From contig OW818657.1 in the NCBI GenBank assembly GCA_942492905.1, positions 2,914,001-2,978,000 on the forward strand: 64,000 nucleotides of DNA, given 5' to 3'. This stretch comes from CAIZWU01 sp942492905. GTDB taxonomy: Bacteria; Verrucomicrobiota; Verrucomicrobiia; Verrucomicrobiales; V1-33. Below, one piece after another: positions 33,405 through 43,541 of the stretch (positions are counted from its first letter, which is position 1; each line of letters opens with the position of its first letter). The position numbers were made by a program, and so were the translations under genes. The notes below the pieces were generated by a model. It saw nothing but the letters and a program-made list of their open reading frames with translations, was not told where the DNA came from and did not search any database.

Positions 33405-34316
33405 ATGAACCGCATCAGACTGCACCAGACCTCGCCGGAATTTTCAGCACTCGCTTTCGGCACGTGGCGGTTGTTGGAAGATCCGCTGACGGCCACACCG
33501 GGGGCGCTGCTGGAATTGCTCAAGGTCTGCCTGGACTGCGGCATCACCACCATCGATACCGCGGAAATCTACGGGGGCTATCGCGTGGAGGAACTCGTGG
33601 GGGCCGCCCTGGCCTTGGATCCGGGAGTAAAGTCCCGCATGGAGATCATTTCCAAGGCGGGGATTTATGTGCCGAATGCGTTTCACCCGGACCGGAAATT
33701 CGCCCACTACAATGCGTCCGCCGCCCGGTTGGTGAAGAGCGCGGAAAAGTCCCTGAGGTGGCTGGGGGTGGACGTGCTGGATTGTTTTCTGGTGCACCGT
33801 CCGGACTGGATCGCTTCCATTGATGAAACCGCCGCCGGTTTGAATCGATTGGTGAAGGAGGGCAAGATCCGCAGTGCCGGGGTATCCAACTACACGGCCA
33901 GTCAATTCGCCGCGCTCAGCAGCCGGATGGACCAGCCGCTGGTCACCAATCAGGTCGAGTTCAATCCCTTCCATATGGAGCCGATCCTGGATGGGGTCTT
34001 TGACCAGTGTCAGGAAAAACGGGTGCGCCCCATGGCGTGGTCGCCGATGGCGGGCGGGCGGATTTTTGACGCGGAAGATGCCGCGGCCGGGCGGCTGCGG
34101 GTGGTCTGCGCGGAAATGTCAGGCCGATATGGTGGAGCCTCCATTGATCAATTGGTGCTGGCCTGGATCATGGCCCATCCGTCGCATCCGATGCCGGTGC
34201 TGGGGACAGCAAAAGCGGCTCGGGTACGGGCAGCCGCCGGGGTTGCCGCTTTGGCGCTCTCGCGGGAGGATTGGTATGGTTTGTGGGAAGCGGTCCGGGG
34301 CCACCGGATTCCCTGA
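33405..34316 (+). CDS. Aldo/keto reductase
   Basis: A 303-aa NADPH-dependent aldo/keto reductase with a (beta/alpha)8 fold. The catalytic tetrad can be placed: Asp in IDTAEIYGGY, Tyr in the same motif, Lys in IISKAGIY, and His in CFLVHRPDW. GKIRSAGVSNY and VTNQVEFNPFH are further family segments, and the arrangement resembles E. coli YdhF. It reduces carbonyl compounds. The substrate is not predictable. An ATG 12 bp upstream is possible, but the chosen start gives the usual short N-terminus. Confidence 0.92.
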   Translation: MNRIRLHQTSPEFSALAFGTWRLLEDPLTATPGALLELLKVCLDCGITTIDTAEIYGGYRVEELVGAALALDPGVKSRMEIISKAGIYVPNAFHPDRKFAHYNASAARLVKSAEKSLRWLGVDVLDCFLVHRPDWIASIDETAAGLNRLVKEGKIRSAGVSNYTASQFAALSSRMDQPLVTNQVEFNPFHMEPILDGVFDQCQEKRVRPMAWSPMAGGRIFDAEDAAAGRLRVVCAEMSGRYGGASIDQLVLAWIMAHPSHPMPVLGTAKAARVRAAAGVAALALSREDWYGLWEAVRGHRIP

Positions 34317-34363
34317 GGGACTGGCATGTTTCCATTTACTACAGATTTCACCTGACTGAAACC

Positions 34364-34954
34364 ATGGCCGAACCACTGACCATTCCTGAGCTTTCCAGCC
34401 GCCCACCGGTATCCTACGAGGAAATCCGGAGCAGTCTCCGGACGGGGGATATGGTTTTTTGCTCCGGCACCTATTTCTTCAGCAAACTGATCCGGCGTTT
34501 CACCAAATCAGTGTGGAGTCATGTAGGCATGATCTACCGCGACGATTTTCTGGACCGTATTTTCATTCTGGAAAGCGAAACCATGATCGGCGTGCGCATC
34601 GCTCCGCTGTCCAAGTATTTGAGGGACTATCACGGCCGGCGGAAACCCTACCGGGGCCGGATGTTTGTGGCAGAGTTGGAGCCTGGGGCCTCCCCGGAAT
34701 CCCTGAAAAAAGCCGTCAGTTTCGGCATGGATCAATTGACCAAACCCTATGACAACTGGGAAATCCTGCGGATTGCGGTGCGCATTGCGTTCGGCATCGG
34801 ACGCAAGTCGCGGGACCGGAAATACATTTGCTCCGAACTGGTTTATGAAGCCTTCCATAAAGCCGGAATCGAATTTCCCTACAACAACCGCAGTATCAGT
34901 CCGGATGATTTGTGGAAAGACCCCCGGGTGAAAGTCCGGTTTAGAATTCACTGA
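34364..34954 (+). CDS. YiiX-type permuted papain-fold hydrolase
   Basis: A 196-aa protein of the YiiX/YebB-like circularly permuted NlpC/P60 superfamily. LRTGDMVFCSG at the start, SVWSHVGMIYR with the catalytic His, and RKYICSELVYEAFHKAG with the nucleophilic Cys (C-S-E-L) occur in the permuted order His before Cys. There is no signal peptide, so it is probably cytoplasmic. Members act as amidases or peptidases on lipids, peptides or peptidoglycan fragments. ATG at 34364 (MAEPLTIPE) is preferred to an upstream in-frame GTG/ATG overlapping the reductase gene. Confidence 0.8.
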   Translation: MAEPLTIPELSSRPPVSYEEIRSSLRTGDMVFCSGTYFFSKLIRRFTKSVWSHVGMIYRDDFLDRIFILESETMIGVRIAPLSKYLRDYHGRRKPYRGRMFVAELEPGASPESLKKAVSFGMDQLTKPYDNWEILRIAVRIAFGIGRKSRDRKYICSELVYEAFHKAGIEFPYNNRSISPDDLWKDPRVKVRFRIH

Positions 34955-35099
34955 ATCACTCAAATGGCGGGGGCAGGGAGCCTTCCCAATGTCCTGAAAA
35001 TTCTGGAAAAATCTGCTATGCAGATTCTGGCTGCTAGTGTAGTGACTGGCTTCAACCCACCGGTTTTCCTGATTTTTGAGGGGCTTCCGGTTCTGATTT

Positions 35100-38000
35100 A
35101 TGAAAACGCTCCCCCCGTTTAAACTGTCTGGTCCATGGCGCCGCCTCATCCCTGTTGCGGCCTGTTTGCTGTCGGCGATGCTTCCGGCCGATGCGGCCCC
35201 CTATCCACCGGAGGGATTGTCCACGGTATGGCGCCAACCGGATGGCAGGGAGTTGGCGCTCAAGGTTTTCGGCGATGAATTTTATGGGCGGACTACCACG
35301 GAAACAGGCTACACGGTCATTTTTGATGAAGCTTCCCAGACTTGGTTTTACGCGGAGAAAGGCCCGGATGGCGTGAGTTTGGTTTCCTCGGGCGTGGCAG
35401 CCGATCAAAAGATTCCGCCAGGCCTGCTTCCTCAATTGTCAGAGGATCCGGCAAAAATCCAAGCCAAGCGCCGCGCCATGGTGGAGGAGTATGCCCCGGA
35501 CCGGGCCGAGAAATGGGAGGCGAGAGTGCGCCAGGCCAGTCAATCCAAGCCGGAGGGTTCCGTGCAGCCCGCGGATGCCGAAATCCAAGCCGCCCCACTG
35601 GTGGGGGCTCAGGCCGGTTTGACGATTCTGGTCCAATTCCCGGATGATCCATCCACTCCTGCCTCGGACGCCGTCAATTTCCCCACCACCCGGACCAAAA
35701 TGGAACGATGGTCCAATGAAACGGGCTATACGGACGATGGGAATACCGGATCCGTCAAAGATTACTATTTTGATCAATCGAACGGAGCACTCACATTGAC
35801 CCAGGTGGTCACAGCAGTGGTCACGATGCCCCGTCCGCGGAGTTATTACAACTATTCAGACTATCCCACCAACCAGACGGTGCGGCCCGACTCGGGACAG
35901 GCAGGCCGTTTGCTGGTGACTGATGCCATCAATAAATTGAAGGGCGATGGGTTTAACTTTTCCGGATTGAGTGTGGATTCCGGCAACCGGGTGCTGGCGA
36001 CCAGCCTGCTCTTTGCCGGACCGGATTCGGGCAACTGGGCCAAGGGGCTCTGGCCGCATGCCTGGACCCTGTCCTCGGGGATCAATGTCGGCACCGCCGG
36101 CGCCCCCCGTTACATCCAGCGGTATCAGATCACCAACCAAGCCAATACCAGTCCGGTCATTGGAACCTTTATCCATGAGCTCGGCCACCTGCTGTTGGAC
36201 TACCCAGATCTCTATGACACGGATCCCTCCAATGGCGATTCCGAAGGCATTGGCCAGCATTGCCTGATGGGTTCGGGCAACTACCAGAATGGTGGCCGCA
36301 CGCCCGCGCCGATCAATCTCTACCTGAAGGGGGTTTCCGGTTGGGGGAACATCACGGATCTGACTCCGGGATCGCTCCTTGATGCCGCTTTGCCTTCGAC
36401 CGGCAATGTCGGCTACCGGATCAGGAAACCCGGTAAAGCGGCCGAGTATTTTCTATTCGAAAACCGTGGCACCGGAGACAAGTGGACCACTGGTGCGCTG
36501 GACAAGGGCATCATCGTCTGGCACGTGGACGAGACGGTCAGCGGCAACGACAACCAGCAGATGACGTCATCCAGCCATTACGAGGTTTCGTTGGAGCAGG
36601 CTGATGGTCGCTTCGATCTGGAGCAGGGCATCAACCGGGGTGATAGTTTCGATTTCTTCGATAGCTCCAACCCATTCCTCACAAATGACACCAATCCTGA
36701 TGCTGACTGGTGGGATGGAAATCCGTCCAGCATCCGCATGGAGGTCACCAGCGCGGCAGGGGCCTCCATGAATGTAAAGTTCGGGGGCACGGCTCCGTCC
36801 GTTTATCTGGGGGTTAGTCCCACCACGGCCAACATCCCGGCTGCTGGCGGAACGTTCAGTTTCAACGTCAATGCCAGCGGTTCCTGGAACTGGGCACGCA
36901 GTTCCGCGCTGGTCAGCAGTGAGGAGCCCAGGAACCAGACCGGAATCCAGACGTTTACCTATACGGTCGCCGCCAATCCGGGTTCACTGGTCCGGCAATA
37001 CACGATTACCCTGACGTCGGGCACCCTGACCGCAGTGTTAACGATCGTGCATGCCGGGGTGTTGAAAGATGATTATGCCAACAATATCGCCAATGCGACG
37101 GTGATCGCCCCAAACGGCAGTTTGGCAGGAACGATCAATTATGCCCGCGATGTCGATTATTTCAGGGTCAACGTCACCGGTAGCGGGGCCCTGACAATGC
37201 AGACGACCGGCACCACCGATACCTACGGCTTTCTCCTCAACAGCAGTGGACAGACGCTGACCCAGGATGATGACAGCGGGGCGGATTCTAACTTCCGCAT
37301 CAGCTATCCGGTCACAGCCGGAACTTACTATATTGCGATCCAGAATTATGTGGACAACCTGACCGGGGCCTACACCCTGACCACCAATTTTTCTTCCACC
37401 ATCACCCTCGCCATCACTCCGGCCACCCGCGCGGTCCCCGGGTCGGGGGGGACCTATGATTTCAGTGTCAACAGCAACAGCACCTGGTCCTGGAGTTCCA
37501 ACGCGACGTGGGTCACGGCGTCGGAGCAAACCAATCAGAATGGCCCTCAAAGCTTCACCTACAATGTTTTGCCCCAGACGGCGGCGACTTCCCGCACTGC
37601 GGTGATCACCCTGACTTCCGGGGCGGTGACTTCAACGCATACCATCAACCAAGGGGCGGTGGTGGTGGATGACCATGGCAACAGCCTTGCCACCGCCACG
37701 CTGGTCCAGCCGCAGTCCACCACTCCGGGCATCATCGAGGCCCAGGGGGATGAGGACTATTTCAGGATCGTGGTTCCGGGGAGTGCGACCTTGTCCGTGC
37801 GGACCACCGGGAGTCTGGATACCGAGGGTTTCCTGATGGATGCCGCCGGCACCGAGCTGGCGAATGATGACGATGATGTGGATTCCAACTTCCTCATCAC
37901 CTGGCCCGTGACCGCGGGCACTTATTATGTGAAGGTGCGGCCTTACGTCTCGGATGACACCGGGGCCTACAGTGTGGTCAGTGCGCTGGCCAGTGCCCCC

Positions 38001-39752
38001 TATCTCACTTTGCCGGCTGTGACCGCTCCCTCCCCGGCAGCGGGAGCCACCCAGTCGATCGCCGTTTCCTCCAATGCAGTCTGGAGTTGGAGCATCAGTC
38101 AGCCGTGGATCACCGCACCCGGGGAAGCAGCCAGTCAGAGCAATGATCAGGCCTTTGAATATCAGGTGGCGGCCAATCCGCTGGCCTCGGCCCGCTCTGC
38201 TACTATCACCTTCAGTTCCCCGGGCCTTGCGTCGGCGGTTCTCACTATCACGCAACCCGCCGCCGGTCCGGCCATCAGCCAACAGCCGGTGAGCGTCACG
38301 ATTCAGCCGGATGGGGAAGCGTTGCTGACCGTGGTGACTGCCGCTCCTGCCGTCAGCTATCAATGGTATGCCGGGGTAGCGGGCAATACCAGCCTTCCGG
38401 TGCCTGATGCCACAAGCGACACCCTCCGGATTTCGCCGATGGCCACGACTTCCTACTGGGTGCGCCTGAGCAATGCCCAGGGCATTACCGATTCCGATGT
38501 GGCCGTGGTCACGGTGGAGACTACCGCCGCCGGCGCCGTGTGGACCCTGGTTACGCCAATCGTCAATACCCACCTGAGGGCGGTGATCTGGGGCGGTAAC
38601 CAATTTGTCGCGGTGGGGGATGCGGGCGTTATCCTGACGAGTTCTGACGGCATCCTGTGGGAAGGACGCACTTCTGGCACCACTGAACGTTTGGAATCCG
38701 TGGCTTGGAATGGTTCCATGCTGGTCGCGGTTGGTTCGGGCGGAGTGATTCTGTCCAGTCCTGATGGGGGGACGTGGACCCTGCGGCCGAGTGGTTTCAC
38801 GGCCTTCCTGCGGCATGTCACCTGGAATGGCAGCGCTTTCCTGGCGGTAGCGGACGGAGCTTTGCGTTCCAGTCCCGATGGGGTGACCTGGCAAAGTCTG
38901 TCCAACAATGCCGGGGGATTGCTGACGATCCGTTGGCTGGAAGGCACCCTTTGCGGTACCGGTGATATCAACTTGTCCACCAGTGTGGATGCCGTCACCT
39001 GGACACCACGTCTGACTATGGTGGGGTCCGGTTTCATGGATGTGGCCAGCAATGGCTCGCAATGGGTCGTGGTCTGCAGCGATGGCAAGGTCCGCCGGAG
39101 CACCAACCGTGGGCTGGATTGGTCGGCGGCCCAGATTGTGACTGGCAGCGGATTGCTGGCCGCGGTCAGCGATGGATCCGGTTATGTGGTGGCAGGGGCG
39201 GGTGGCACCGTGCAGACCAGCCCTGATGGCACGGTGTGGACGGCCCGGACCTCGGGCACTGTCCAGGCGCTGAACGGTCTGGCCTGGAATGGACGGATGC
39301 TGATTGCCGTGGGGGATGCGGGTGCGATGATCCGGTCCGGAGGTGCCCGTCCGGGAGCCTCCGCGATGGGTTATTATGCCTGGGCAACCTCGTTTGGATT
39401 GAGTGAAGGGACCACGGCTACATCGGCTGATTCCGATGGGGATGGCCTGTCGAATGCCGGGGAATTTATCCATGGGACCCGGCCGACCGATGCCGGACAC
39501 CACGCCGCGCTGGAGCCGGAAATCCTTCTGGAGCAGGGCGTGCCGCAGGTCAGGTTGCGTTATCCCTACAATCCTCAGGCCGACCTGCTCGCGACCCGGT
39601 TGGAGCGGAGCATTGATGGCCAGGGATGGACGACGCTGACTCCCACCGCCACCCCTGATGGAACAGGCTACACGGTGCGGCATGACTGGAGTTCACCGCT
39701 CAGTCTCCTGGGAGATAAAACCTTCTTCCGGTTCAAGTATCAGGTGCCCTGA
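35100..39752 (+). CDS. Secreted M6-like metalloprotease with BACON, PPC, Ig-like and propeller domains
   Basis: A 1550-aa exported protein (signal peptide around RRLIPVAACLLSAMLPADA). Residues about 35-560 form an M6/immune-inhibitor-A-like protease with zinc motif HELGHLLLDYPDLYD at 359-373. Then come a BACON domain (about 568-650), a PPC-like domain (656-760), a second BACON (767-850), a second PPC (856-964) and a third BACON (967-1055). An Ig-like domain follows (1057-1140), then a YCF48/sortilin-like propeller with repeated WNG...V.SPDG units (1147-1417). A calcium-loop motif DSDGDGLSNAGEF precedes the C-terminal beta module. BACON and PPC domains usually bind glycans or surfaces, so it probably degrades extracellular protein while attached to mucin or polysaccharide. 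Confidence 0.87.
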   Translation: MKTLPPFKLSGPWRRLIPVAACLLSAMLPADAAPYPPEGLSTVWRQPDGRELALKVFGDEFYGRTTTETGYTVIFDEASQTWFYAEKGPDGVSLVSSGVAADQKIPPGLLPQLSEDPAKIQAKRRAMVEEYAPDRAEKWEARVRQASQSKPEGSVQPADAEIQAAPLVGAQAGLTILVQFPDDPSTPASDAVNFPTTRTKMERWSNETGYTDDGNTGSVKDYYFDQSNGALTLTQVVTAVVTMPRPRSYYNYSDYPTNQTVRPDSGQAGRLLVTDAINKLKGDGFNFSGLSVDSGNRVLATSLLFAGPDSGNWAKGLWPHAWTLSSGINVGTAGAPRYIQRYQITNQANTSPVIGTFIHELGHLLLDYPDLYDTDPSNGDSEGIGQHCLMGSGNYQNGGRTPAPINLYLKGVSGWGNITDLTPGSLLDAALPSTGNVGYRIRKPGKAAEYFLFENRGTGDKWTTGALDKGIIVWHVDETVSGNDNQQMTSSSHYEVSLEQADGRFDLEQGINRGDSFDFFDSSNPFLTNDTNPDADWWDGNPSSIRMEVTSAAGASMNVKFGGTAPSVYLGVSPTTANIPAAGGTFSFNVNASGSWNWARSSALVSSEEPRNQTGIQTFTYTVAANPGSLVRQYTITLTSGTLTAVLTIVHAGVLKDDYANNIANATVIAPNGSLAGTINYARDVDYFRVNVTGSGALTMQTTGTTDTYGFLLNSSGQTLTQDDDSGADSNFRISYPVTAGTYYIAIQNYVDNLTGAYTLTTNFSSTITLAITPATRAVPGSGGTYDFSVNSNSTWSWSSNATWVTASEQTNQNGPQSFTYNVLPQTAATSRTAVITLTSGAVTSTHTINQGAVVVDDHGNSLATATLVQPQSTTPGIIEAQGDEDYFRIVVPGSATLSVRTTGSLDTEGFLMDAAGTELANDDDDVDSNFLITWPVTAGTYYVKVRPYVSDDTGAYSVVSALASAPYLTLPAVTAPSPAAGATQSIAVSSNAVWSWSISQPWITAPGEAASQSNDQAFEYQVAANPLASARSATITFSSPGLASAVLTITQPAAGPAISQQPVSVTIQPDGEALLTVVTAAPAVSYQWYAGVAGNTSLPVPDATSDTLRISPMATTSYWVRLSNAQGITDSDVAVVTVETTAAGAVWTLVTPIVNTHLRAVIWGGNQFVAVGDAGVILTSSDGILWEGRTSGTTERLESVAWNGSMLVAVGSGGVILSSPDGGTWTLRPSGFTAFLRHVTWNGSAFLAVADGALRSSPDGVTWQSLSNNAGGLLTIRWLEGTLCGTGDINLSTSVDAVTWTPRLTMVGSGFMDVASNGSQWVVVCSDGKVRRSTNRGLDWSAAQIVTGSGLLAAVSDGSGYVVAGAGGTVQTSPDGTVWTARTSGTVQALNGLAWNGRMLIAVGDAGAMIRSGGARPGASAMGYYAWATSFGLSEGTTATSADSDGDGLSNAGEFIHGTRPTDAGHHAALEPEILLEQGVPQVRLRYPYNPQADLLATRLERSIDGQGWTTLTPTATPDGTGYTVRHDWSSPLSLLGDKTFFRFKYQVP

Positions 39753-39903
39753 TGATTTGCCCTTGCCGGGAAGATTCCGGCATGGGGACGGGCCTCCAGC
39801 CGGGTGAAAGCCTGAACGCATTACTAATTGCGCGACGGCAGAATGGCGTGATAGCTTGCGCGCTGCCAATCCGGCCCCTTTTCAGATCCCCCCCACCGAT
39901 TCC

Positions 39904-42900
39904 ATGGAACCCGATCGCATCACGCAGGCATTTCTTTCCCGCTTTTCAGAACCAATTATTGCCGAGGCGGAACGGCTGCGCAGTGCCGGGGCGGTCAAAC
40001 AGATTTTCGGAGGACAGGCCTTTATCCGGGCCCGGGTCGAGGAAAGCGGGGATGTCTACCGCGTGATGCTCAAGCGGAGCGTGCTGGGCTGGGAGTGGGA
40101 ATTGAGCGGCCCGGAGCAGCAACACCCGGCCGCCATCGCCGCTGTGATGCTGGAGCGGGTGGCCCGGGGCGAATCGCTCCCTGATTCGCCGAATGAAGTG
40201 GGGGACGCTTCGTTGTTGGAAGTGATCGAGGAAAAGCTGGGCCGGGGGCTGCTGCCGATGGAAGACCTTTACGTGGAGAAGCTGGAGAAACGCTATAAAC
40301 GTTATGAAATGGAGCAATCGCTTTACGATACCGATCTGGTGCGGTTGAACCCGAAGTGGCCGGTGGAGAGTTACGATCCCGTGACGCTGTGGCCTGAACC
40401 GCCCAAGGATATCATTCAATTCTGGAATTACATCGCGACGGCCTTCGACCGGAAGAAGCTGCCGTATCCCGCTTTCATGGAAGTCATCACCCAGAAGGAG
40501 CAGACCAAAGAGCAGATGCGGGCCTGGGAACGGGAGCGCGAGATGGCTTCGTGGCAGGCGCGGGTGGACCGGGTGATCACGGCACCGGTATTGCCGCCGA
40601 GGGCCCTCGAACTGCGGCTGCTGGTGACCACGCGGGAAGCGAAGCTGCAACAGCGTGGGCCAGGCACCGGAAGTTTTGAAACCGTGAACGGCGAAGTGGA
40701 AACGGGCAAACTGCGGCAGGCCCTCGGGCAGGGAAGTTTATTGTTGGATGGGGTTTCCGAATCGCTCTTCAGCCAGTGGTGTGGTTATTGGGGCACCGGC
40801 GAAGCACCGGCCGCCGCACTGAAGCTGGATGATGCCAGAGCCCGGGGGTTCATGGGACAATTGCTGCGTCAACCGGCGCTGGCGGACCGCCTCGTAACCC
40901 TGGATGAGCAGCCATTCTTCCACGTTCCCGAGCCCCTGCATTGGGAATGCACCGATCCTGCCGAAGGCACTGACGAAGCGGCGGAACGCAGTTATGGCCT
41001 GCAATTGATGATGGCTGACGGGGAGGCCGTGCCCTACGGGCTGGCGGTGCTGCCAGGGGCCGTGGATCTGTATCTTTCCGACGAAGCTGTTTTCACCGGA
41101 CCGCGTCCATGGATGGACAATGGTGAGGCCATGCCGCGCTATGATCTGCCGGCCGAGGTGGTGGAAAGCGAAACCGGGGTGGATTTCCTGCGCCGCCTTG
41201 ATGTGACCCTGCCGCCCGCGCTCAAGGCCCGCTCTGTTGAAGCGGTGTTGAAGCCACTGCTGGAGATGAAGCTGAGCAAGAAAGGACCTTCGGCGGATGC
41301 CGAGCAGATCCAGGCGGAGGTCTCCGCGACCGATGACGATTGCTTCCGCCGCGAGGTCCTGGAGAAGGATACCTGGCGTCTGGAGGAGAGCCGCCGGTTT
41401 GAGGATGGACGGCTGCCGTGGTTTGACCGCCGGGCTCTTTACACCGTGCCGGAACAATTGACGGATCTGGGGTTGAGCTGGGATGCTTCCGGCAAGTTTT
41501 TCAAGGCCCGCCTGACCAAAACATTCCCTGACAAATTTGTGAAATGGCTGGACCGGCTGCCGCCGTCGGTTTCGGTGGAACTGGATGGCGATCTGAAAAC
41601 CCTGCGTGCCGACCCCGTGAAGGCCTCCGTGAAATTTGAAATCACCGAAGCCGGGGAGATCGACTGGTTTGATCTCAAAGTGCTGGTGGAAGTGGAGGGC
41701 ATGGACCTGACACGCCAGCAGATCCGTGATCTGGTGGAAGCCCGGGGCGGTTTTGTGCGGATGCCGGACGGGGGATGGCTGCGGTTGGAGATGACTCTAT
41801 CGGAAGAGCAGGAAGCGGCGGTGAACCACCTCGGACTGGATGTCTATGATTTGTCAGGGGAAACCCACCGCATGCACGTCCTGCAATTGGCCGAACCGGG
41901 CGCCAAGGAGATTTTTGATCCTGAGGCCTGGAACCGGGTCTGTGACCGTGCCACGCGGCTGAAATTGCAGATCCGTCCTCCGGTGCCGGCGGGATTCCAG
42001 TTGGAATTGCGGCCCTATCAAATCGAGGGTTTCCATTACCTGGCCTATCTCGCGACCAATAATTTTGGCGGCATTCTCGCCGATGACATGGGTCTCGGTA
42101 AAACGGCGCAAAGCATCTGCTGGATTCTCTGGCTGCGGGAACGCGCCGAAGCCGCGGCCCTTGCAGACGCCAAGGGTGGCACCCCGAGGACGGTGGCCCC
42201 GGTGCTGGTGGTCGCCCCGAAATCCGTGCTCGACGTCTGGGCCGGTGAGGTCGTCAAATTTGCGCCCTCCCTGCGGGTGCAGGTGGTGCGCGAGAAGACG
42301 GAATTGGACACGGAAAAACTGGGCACAGAGGTGGATCTGCTGGTGCTGAACTACAGCCAGCTCCGGGTCAATGGGGACAAATTGAAAGCCATTTCCTGGC
42401 TGACGGTGGTGCTGGATGAAGGTCAGCAGATCAAGAACCCGGACAGCATGGCCGCCCGCGCCGCGCGCGAATTGACTTCGGACCACCGCCTGGTGCTCAG
42501 CGGCACGCCCATTGAGAACCGGCTCCTCGATGTCTGGAGCCTGATGGCTTTTGCGATGCCGGGAGTGCTGGGGAACCGCAAGTATTTCAAGGACCGCTTC
42601 GACCGCCGCAAGGACACCGGAGCCCAGATCAGGCTGGGGGCCAGATTGCGTCCCTTCCTGCTGCGGCGGACCAAGGGACAGGTCGCTCTCGATCTGCCCA
42701 GCCGGACCGAAGAGGACATGTATTCCACCCTCGAGGAAGTGCAGGAGGAACTCTACAATGCCGAGATGCAGCGCATGCAGCGCATCCTGCTGGGATTGGA
42801 CAACGACGCGGCGCTCCGGAAAAACAGTTTTGTGATTCTCCAGGGTCTGATGCGTCTGCGGCAGATCTGTTGTCACCCGGGTCTGATTGATGACAAGTAT

Positions 42901-43485
42901 CTGGAAACTCCGAGCGCCAAACTGACGGCTCTGTTCTACCTGCTGGATCAGTTGAAGGAAGCCGGCCACAAGGTGCTGGTCTTCTCGCAGTTCACCTCCA
43001 TGCTCGACATCATCAAGGCCCGCCTGAATGCCGAGGACCGTCCGTATGTCATGCTGACCGGCCAGACCAAGGACCGGCAGTCCGTGGTCCAGGAATTCCA
43101 GACCAGCAAGGAACCGCTGGTCTTCCTCCTCAGCCTCAAGGCGGGCGGCAGCGGCTTGAACCTGACCGCCGCCAGTTATGTCATCATGTATGATCCATGG
43201 TGGAATCCTGCCGTGGAAAGTCAGGCCATTGACCGGACGCACCGGATCGGCCAGACCAATCCGGTCATCGCTTACCGGCTCCTCTCTGCCAACACCGTGG
43301 AGGAAAAAATCCGCCGCCTGCAGTATCAAAAGCAGGCCCTCGTGACCGGGGTGCTCGGCGAGGAAAGTTTCGCCAGCAATCTCGCCCTCGACGACGTCCG
43401 CTCGCTCTTCACCCGCGATGAGGACCCCGAGCCGGTCAAAAAGGGCAAAAGAGGCACCAGCAGCCTACTGGTCCGGGATGTGTGA
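39904..43485 (+). CDS. SNF2-family helicase with degenerate N-terminal SWIM-like region
   Basis: A 1193-aa DNA-translocating ATPase of the SWI2/SNF2 (RapA/HepA-like) class. The motor occupies the last 480 residues: motif I ILADDMGLGKTAQSI (about 721), motif II VVLDEGQQIKNPDS (DEGQ where DEAQ/DEAH is usual, about 838), SGTPIENRLLDVWSLM, and motif V-VI KAGGSGLNLTAA...QAIDRTHRIGQ (about 1110). The 700-residue N-terminal region resembles that of SWIM-linked SNF2 proteins, but the expected CxCxnCxH cysteines are absent around residues 45-95. ATG at 39904 replaces a TTG 48 bp upstream. Probable role: remodelling protein-DNA or RNA polymerase complexes. Confidence 0.92.
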   Translation: MEPDRITQAFLSRFSEPIIAEAERLRSAGAVKQIFGGQAFIRARVEESGDVYRVMLKRSVLGWEWELSGPEQQHPAAIAAVMLERVARGESLPDSPNEVGDASLLEVIEEKLGRGLLPMEDLYVEKLEKRYKRYEMEQSLYDTDLVRLNPKWPVESYDPVTLWPEPPKDIIQFWNYIATAFDRKKLPYPAFMEVITQKEQTKEQMRAWEREREMASWQARVDRVITAPVLPPRALELRLLVTTREAKLQQRGPGTGSFETVNGEVETGKLRQALGQGSLLLDGVSESLFSQWCGYWGTGEAPAAALKLDDARARGFMGQLLRQPALADRLVTLDEQPFFHVPEPLHWECTDPAEGTDEAAERSYGLQLMMADGEAVPYGLAVLPGAVDLYLSDEAVFTGPRPWMDNGEAMPRYDLPAEVVESETGVDFLRRLDVTLPPALKARSVEAVLKPLLEMKLSKKGPSADAEQIQAEVSATDDDCFRREVLEKDTWRLEESRRFEDGRLPWFDRRALYTVPEQLTDLGLSWDASGKFFKARLTKTFPDKFVKWLDRLPPSVSVELDGDLKTLRADPVKASVKFEITEAGEIDWFDLKVLVEVEGMDLTRQQIRDLVEARGGFVRMPDGGWLRLEMTLSEEQEAAVNHLGLDVYDLSGETHRMHVLQLAEPGAKEIFDPEAWNRVCDRATRLKLQIRPPVPAGFQLELRPYQIEGFHYLAYLATNNFGGILADDMGLGKTAQSICWILWLRERAEAAALADAKGGTPRTVAPVLVVAPKSVLDVWAGEVVKFAPSLRVQVVREKTELDTEKLGTEVDLLVLNYSQLRVNGDKLKAISWLTVVLDEGQQIKNPDSMAARAARELTSDHRLVLSGTPIENRLLDVWSLMAFAMPGVLGNRKYFKDRFDRRKDTGAQIRLGARLRPFLLRRTKGQVALDLPSRTEEDMYSTLEEVQEELYNAEMQRMQRILLGLDNDAALRKNSFVILQGLMRLRQICCHPGLIDDKYLETPSAKLTALFYLLDQLKEAGHKVLVFSQFTSMLDIIKARLNAEDRPYVMLTGQTKDRQSVVQEFQTSKEPLVFLLSLKAGGSGLNLTAASYVIMYDPWWNPAVESQAIDRTHRIGQTNPVIAYRLLSANTVEEKIRRLQYQKQALVTGVLGEESFASNLALDDVRSLFTRDEDPEPVKKGKRGTSSLLVRDV

Positions 43486-43541
43486 CAGGGGCTTTCCGAT
43501 TGCAAGCCGGGCCGGCCACGGGATGATGCCCGTCCTTTCCC

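Noticed and set aside
39721..39790. Hairpin TGCCGG-CCGGCA after the metalloprotease gene as a terminator
   Set aside because: The stem is short and no run of T follows. Rho-independent termination is not supported.
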